Assembly (NCBI GenBank): GCA_025450475.1
Contig: JANWHJ010000023.1
Coordinates: forward strand, 1-8,971
Source: Nitrososphaera sp.
GTDB lineage: Archaea > Thermoproteota > Nitrososphaeria > Nitrososphaerales > Nitrososphaeraceae
Direction of reading: 5' to 3'
Length of the DNA: 8,971 nucleotides
This document shows, piece after piece, positions 5,130 through 8,971 of this stretch (positions within the stretch are counted from its first letter, which is position 1; the number at the start of each line of letters is the position of its first letter). The notes beneath the pieces are model-generated. The model saw nothing but the letters and a program-made list of their open reading frames with translations. It searched no databases and was not told the origin of the DNA. The translations under genes and the position numbers were made by a program.

Positions 5130-6164
5130 ATGACCTATCGCGACGCAGGGGTCGATGTAAACAAGATTCGCACGGCGCAAAAGTCGATAGGCGAAATAAT
5201 ATCTGTTACTCACAAATTACTTAAAAAGGGGAAAGTGGTGTCGGGCTTTGGTCACTACGCCGGCCTCATCAAGCTAGGCTCAGAGCTTTTGGCACTCCAC
5301 TCCGACGGCGTCGGCACAAAGGTGCTCGTCGCGCAGCTAATGAACAGGTTTGACACCATTGGCATAGACTGCGTCGCAATGAATGTCAACGATGTGATCT
5401 GCGTTGGCGCGCAGCCGGTCGGCTTTGTCGACTATATCGCGCTAAGGCAGCCAAACGAGCGGCTCGTACAAGAAATTGCAAAGGGTTTAGTGGAAGGAGC
5501 AAAGCAGTCGAAGATGGCAATAGTCGGCGGCGAGACTGCTATTTTGCCTGACATCATTGCTGGCGAGGATAACGCGTTAGACCTTGCAGGGATGGTAATG
5601 GGAGCGGTAAAAGACAAACCGATACTGGGCGGAGCAATAAAGCCGGGTGACATAATACTAGGAGTTGAAAGCAGTGGGCTCCACTCTAACGGCTATTCGC
5701 TTGCACGCAAGGTTTTGCTTTCGAAATATTCCGTGGAGGACAACGCCGACCACCTTGTCCAGACAGTGGGCGAAGAGCTCTTGATTCCGACCAGAATTTA
5801 CGTTAGGCCTGTAATGGAAATTTTAGAGAAAAAGATCAAGGTTCACGGTTTGGCAAATATAACGGGCGGCTCTTTCACGAAACTGCCGCGCCTCAACATA
5901 AGGGTCAGGTACTACCTCGAAAGCGCGCCAGCGCCGATGGGCATATTCAGACAGATACAGGTCGATGGCGGAATCGACAGCATAGAGATGTACCGCACGT
6001 TCAACATGGGCATAGGCTTTTGTGTCATTGCACCAAAGGCAAGCGTCGATGACATTGTTGGTGTTTTTGCAAAATACAGAATGCGATGCAAGGCCATTGG
6101 CAAGGTAGAAAACGGGAGAGGCGAAGTAACCGCGAGAATAGACGGCAAGAAAGAAGTGTTGTAA
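5130..6164 (+). CDS. purM: phosphoribosylformylglycinamidine cyclo-ligase (AIR synthase)
   Basis: Fifth step of purine synthesis: ATP-dependent ring closure of FGAM to aminoimidazole ribotide; cytoplasmic, normally a homodimer. Numbered from the ATG at 5130 (344 residues): ATP/substrate motif DGVGTK (59-64), NVND (85-88), GGETA (133-137), SSGLHSNGYSL (181-191), TRIYVRP (221-227) and FNMGIGF (291-297), in the usual PurM order and at the usual length. The frame opens at a TTG (5121), but the family's N-terminus is M-T-Y-x-D-A-G-V-D, which matches the ATG three codons later. The usual A-H-(I/L)-T-G-G-G loop reads A-N-I-T-G-G-S (242-248), so a normally conserved His and Gly are replaced. No other purine gene is in the window. 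It is divergent from citrate synthase, and elp3 follows after 38 nt. Confidence 0.95.
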   Translation: MTYRDAGVDVNKIRTAQKSIGEIISVTHKLLKKGKVVSGFGHYAGLIKLGSELLALHSDGVGTKVLVAQLMNRFDTIGIDCVAMNVNDVICVGAQPVGFVDYIALRQPNERLVQEIAKGLVEGAKQSKMAIVGGETAILPDIIAGEDNALDLAGMVMGAVKDKPILGGAIKPGDIILGVESSGLHSNGYSLARKVLLSKYSVEDNADHLVQTVGEELLIPTRIYVRPVMEILEKKIKVHGLANITGGSFTKLPRLNIRVRYYLESAPAPMGIFRQIQVDGGIDSIEMYRTFNMGIGFCVIAPKASVDDIVGVFAKYRMRCKAIGKVENGRGEVTARIDGKKEVL

Positions 6165-6170
6165 ACAAAA

Positions 6171-6178
6171 ATTAATAT
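6171..6178 (+). promoter_or_regulatory. TATA box for elp3
   Basis: ATTAATAT preceded by an A-rich BRE-like stretch (ACAAAA), beginning 7 nt after the purM stop. Transcription about 26 nt on would start near 6200, at or just before the TTG at 6203. This suggests that elp3 and lysS need not be read through from purM. Confidence 0.5.
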
Positions 6179-6202
6179 GCGCTCATCAGTAATTGTCCAG
6201 AA

Positions 6203-7777
6203 TTGCTTTCAGTGACTGACAGCTATCAGATGGCCTGCAGGTCCATTGCGGAACAGATCGAGAACAGGAACGTACTGTCAGTCAGGCAGGCCCTCAGGAT
6301 TGTCATGGAGGTTGCGTCAGAATATCACCTTGATACGGTACCAAAGAACGAGCACATCATCGCGAATTTCAAGGACAACCGCTACCGGCGCCTGCTCATG
6401 GTAAGGCCGACAAAGACCGCGTCCGGCGTCGCAGTAGTTGCAGTCCTGCCCAAGCCGTACGATTGCCCACACGGTAGATGCACATACTGCCCCGGCGGAA
6501 TCGAGTTCAATACTCCGCTCAGCTACACAGGCACAGAGCCGGCTACAAAGGCCGCGCAAAAATTCAGCTTCGACCCGCACCAGCAGGTGCGCGGCAGGAT
6601 ACAGCAGCTGCAGTCAAGGGGTCACAACACGGGCAAGACAGAGATCGTGATCGTGGGCGGCACCTTCCCATTCATGCCGATAGGCTACCAGAAAGAATTT
6701 GCAAAGTCTTGCTATGATGCACTCAACGATAGGCAATCATCAAGTTTGGAGCAAGCGATGGCCACCAATGAAACCGCCGACAACAGATGCGTAGGTTTTA
6801 CAGTTGAAACAAAACCCGACTATTGCAAAGAGTCGCACGTAAACCTGATGCTAGAGATCGGCGTGACAAGGGTAGAGATCGGCGTTCAATCTTTACGCAA
6901 TAATGTCTACAAACTTGTCAATAGAGGCCATACGCTGGACGATGTCGTTGACGCGTTCAGGATAGTTCGTGATTCAGGCTATAAGATAGTCGCGCACATG
7001 ATGCCCGGCCTGCCTGGGAGCTCGCCTGACAAAGATGTCGAGGATTTCAGGCGGCTGTTTGAAGATGAAGCATTCAAACCCGACATGCTAAAGATTTACC
7101 CAACTCTTGTGCTTGATCACACCAGCCTCTTCAAGATGCACCAGAATGGAAAGTATGAGCCCTATTCCGACGACGATCTGCTCAATGTGATCGTTGAAGC
7201 GAAAAAACTTGTGCCAGAGTGGGTGCGGATAATGCGCGTGCAGCGCGAGATCGAATCAAAGGATATTATTGCAGGACCAAAGAGTGGTAACCTCCGGCAA
7301 ACGGTATTGCAAAAACTGAGGCAGCAAGGCCATAATTGCAGGTGCATCCGGTGCAGGGAAGCCGGTCTGCAAAGAAGGTACCCTGCGGAAAACGAGGTAA
7401 CATTGAAGAGGACCGATTATTCTGCGTCAAAAGGCCACGAAATATTCTTGTCGTACGAGAGCAAAGACGGCGGAACGATGCTTGGCTTTTTGCGGTTGCG
7501 AAAAGTAACAAGGCCGCACAGGATCGAACTTGCCGGTTGCGCAATAGTGCGTGAATTGCATGTCTACGGCCAGGCGATAAGCGTTGGCGGCAAGGAAGTC
7601 GACGACAGCTACCAACACAGAGGATACGGCAGTAAGCTGCTTAAAGAGGCTGAGCAGATATCAAAGGATGAATTGGGCGTGAAAAAGATTGTAGTCATTA
7701 GCGCGGTCGGTACAAGGCAGTACTACAGGAAACTTGGCTACAACGATGACGGTCCGTACGTTTCAAAGGTGTTTTAA
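6203..7777 (+). CDS. elp3: Elp3 family tRNA uridine-34 acetyltransferase / radical SAM enzyme
   Basis: Elp3 uses acetyl-CoA and S-adenosylmethionine to make 5-carboxymethyl-type side chains on wobble U34 of tRNAs; archaeal Elp3 works without the other Elongator subunits. The 524-residue frame has the full two-domain layout. The radical SAM part carries the [4Fe-4S] cysteines in CPHGRCTYCPGG (C88, C93, C96), GGTFPFMP (152-159), TVETKPDYC (200-208), VEIGVQS (224-230) and MMPGLPGS (266-273). A cysteine-rich linker, CRCIRC (C379, C381, C384), probably binds zinc with other residues. The C-terminal GNAT domain has the acetyl-CoA loop QHRGYGSKLL (471-480) and YYRKLGYNDDGPYVSK (507-522). The start is uncertain: TTG at 6203 (listed), GTG at 6212 or ATG at 6230; none has a Shine-Dalgarno site. 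lysS begins at the base after its stop. Confidence 0.95.
   Translation: MLSVTDSYQMACRSIAEQIENRNVLSVRQALRIVMEVASEYHLDTVPKNEHIIANFKDNRYRRLLMVRPTKTASGVAVVAVLPKPYDCPHGRCTYCPGGIEFNTPLSYTGTEPATKAAQKFSFDPHQQVRGRIQQLQSRGHNTGKTEIVIVGGTFPFMPIGYQKEFAKSCYDALNDRQSSSLEQAMATNETADNRCVGFTVETKPDYCKESHVNLMLEIGVTRVEIGVQSLRNNVYKLVNRGHTLDDVVDAFRIVRDSGYKIVAHMMPGLPGSSPDKDVEDFRRLFEDEAFKPDMLKIYPTLVLDHTSLFKMHQNGKYEPYSDDDLLNVIVEAKKLVPEWVRIMRVQREIESKDIIAGPKSGNLRQTVLQKLRQQGHNCRCIRCREAGLQRRYPAENEVTLKRTDYSASKGHEIFLSYESKDGGTMLGFLRLRKVTRPHRIELAGCAIVRELHVYGQAISVGGKEVDDSYQHRGYGSKLLKEAEQISKDELGVKKIVVISAVGTRQYYRKLGYNDDGPYVSKVF
7767..7771 (+). promoter_or_regulatory. Shine-Dalgarno-like site of lysS inside elp3
   Basis: AGGTG lies 6 nt before the lysS ATG, within the last codons of elp3. 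With the stop and start codons touching (TAA then ATG), this points to translation of lysS from an elp3-lysS transcript. Confidence 0.45.
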
Positions 7778-8971
7778 ATGGAAGAGCAAATTGGTAGGGG
7801 CACATGGATAGACAAGGTCGCGGACATTTTGATAAAGAGGGAGAAAATGCTGGGCCGAAGACTGGACTTGATTAGGGTCGAGAGTGGGCTTGGTGCGTCA
7901 GGCATTCCCCACATCGGCAGCATGGGTGACGCGGTGAGGGCGTACGGCATCGCGCTTGCACTCCAGAACTTTGGCTTCAAGTCAGAGCTTATCGCTTACT
8001 CTGACGACATGGACGGCCTGCGCAAGATCCCGCACGGTCTGCCGGCCTGGCTAGAGGAGTACATTGCTAGACCAGTGTCAAGCATTCCTGACCCGTTTGG
8101 CAGTTGTCATGCTTCATACGGCGCGCACATGAGCAGCCTACTTTTGGATGGCCTTGACAAGGTGGGGATAAAGTACACCTTCAAGAGCGGAAGGGATGCG
8201 TACAAGCAGGGACTTCTAGTTAACCAAATCGACATCATACTGAGGAGTAGCGCCAAGCTGGGGCAAAAGATTGCAGAGTTTGTAGGTCAGGACAAGTACA
8301 TTGAAGTTTTACCCTACTTTCCAGTCTGCGAGAGCTGCGGCCGGCTCTACACAGCAGTTGCCCAGAAATATTTGCAAGACGAAAAAAAGGTTGCGTACGC
8401 CTGCTCTGGCAGCAGGATAGGCAAGGCGGACATCAAGGGCTGCGGCCACAAGGGCGAGGCCGACATCACAAAGGGTGAGGGAAAACTCGCTTGGAAGGTA
8501 GAGTTTGGCGCGAGATGGCAGGCTTTTGACGTTCGCTTCGAAGCGTACGGCAAGGACATCATGGACTCGGTCAGGGTCAACGATTGGGTAGCAGACGAGA
8601 TCCTAGGCTACGCCCACCCATTGCATGTAAAATATGAGATGTTCCTTGACAAGTCTGGCAAAAAGATAAGCAAGTCCGCCGGTAACGTGCTAACGCCCCA
8701 GATGTGGTTGCGCTACGGCACGTCGGAATCTATACTGCTTTTGCTATTCAAGAGGATCACGGGCACGCGCCATGTCGGCCTTGATGACGTGCCGGCGTTG
8801 ATGGACGAATACGACTATTACGAAGACGTCTATTTCGGCAAGATAAAAGAGGACAACCCGGCAAAGCTGACAAAGACCAAAGGCGTCTATGAATACATCA
8901 GCAAGCTGGATCCGCCAAAGCAGCCTGGCCCTCACGTGCTCTACCGCTTTATCGCGCAGCAAGCGTCGATA
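7778..8971 (+). CDS. lysS: lysyl-tRNA synthetase, class I (3'-partial)
   Basis: Charges tRNA-Lys with lysine in the cytoplasm. The frame is open for 398 codons to the window end, with no stop, so roughly the last quarter (part of the anticodon-binding helical domain) is missing. Class I signatures: the HIGH-type PHIG in ASGIPHIGSMGD (H45-I-G-S48), SDDMDGLRKIP (75-85), the WKVEFGARW and FEAYGKDI stretches, and the KMSKS-type KISKSAGNV (K296 to S300). A zinc insertion is visible: C184 and C187 (CESCG), C209, and C222/H224 (CGH). The class I form, in place of the class II enzyme of most bacteria and all eukaryotes, is typical of archaea and a few bacteria. It overlaps nothing and begins directly after the elp3 stop, with AGGTG upstream. 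The gene is called lysK in some genomes. Confidence 0.96.
   Translation, partial: MEEQIGRGTWIDKVADILIKREKMLGRRLDLIRVESGLGASGIPHIGSMGDAVRAYGIALALQNFGFKSELIAYSDDMDGLRKIPHGLPAWLEEYIARPVSSIPDPFGSCHASYGAHMSSLLLDGLDKVGIKYTFKSGRDAYKQGLLVNQIDIILRSSAKLGQKIAEFVGQDKYIEVLPYFPVCESCGRLYTAVAQKYLQDEKKVAYACSGSRIGKADIKGCGHKGEADITKGEGKLAWKVEFGARWQAFDVRFEAYGKDIMDSVRVNDWVADEILGYAHPLHVKYEMFLDKSGKKISKSAGNVLTPQMWLRYGTSESILLLLFKRITGTRHVGLDDVPALMDEYDYYEDVYFGKIKEDNPAKLTKTKGVYEYISKLDPPKQPGPHVLYRFIAQQASI

Noticed and set aside
6464..6502. Short cysteine spacing in Elp3 (CX4CX2C, unlike the longer spacing in yeast and human)
   Set aside because: As I recall, the short form is the usual one in archaeal and bacterial Elp3, so it is not a novelty.

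Overview
The window looks like ordinary chromosomal core from an archaeon, most likely an ammonia-oxidising thaumarchaeon of the Nitrososphaera type. This rests on recall and inference, not on a search. The supporting signs are a class I lysyl-tRNA synthetase, a short-spaced archaeal Elp3, a Mer-like (F420-type) luciferase-fold oxidoreductase, archaeal TATA-like promoters with short leaders, several TTG starts with few Shine-Dalgarno sites, and roughly 50% GC with many AGG/AAG codons. I see no mobile element, CRISPR array, tRNA, rRNA or phage gene.

Layout. (1) 1-995, plus strand: a beta-CASP/metallo-beta-lactamase exonuclease whose N-terminus probably lies outside the window. (2) 1068-2150, minus: a Mer-like LLM-class oxidoreductase, convergent with the exonuclease, starting at TTG behind a clear GGAGG. 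(3) 2151-2352: a divergent promoter region of about 200 bp with a striking palindrome over an AT-rich TATA-like core. It leads to (4) 2353-2577, plus: a 74-residue protein I do not recognise, whose 3' end overlaps by 11 bp the end of (5) 2567-3769, minus: malic enzyme. (6) 3810-4988 (or 5060), minus: citrate synthase, directly upstream of malic enzyme and probably co-transcribed with it. (7) 5130-6164, plus: PurM, divergent from citrate synthase across a compact two-way promoter. (8) 6203-7777, plus: Elp3, a tRNA U34-modifying radical SAM/GNAT enzyme, with its own TATA-like box just after purM. (9) 7778 to the window end, plus: class I lysyl-tRNA synthetase, truncated by the window, whose ATG abuts the Elp3 stop codon.

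How the genes work together. Citrate synthase and malic enzyme form a small central-carbon unit linking oxaloacetate, citrate, malate and pyruvate. PurM makes aminoimidazole ribotide for purine synthesis. Elp3 and LysRS form a translation pair: one modifies the wobble uridine of tRNAs, which in other organisms include tRNA-Lys(UUU), and the other charges tRNA-Lys. The exonuclease probably acts in RNA processing or DNA repair. I found no convincing new multi-gene system. The items most worth a second look are the palindromic candidate operator in front of the small unknown gene, that gene itself, the promoter inside the long citrate synthase reading frame, and the Elp3-LysRS junction.
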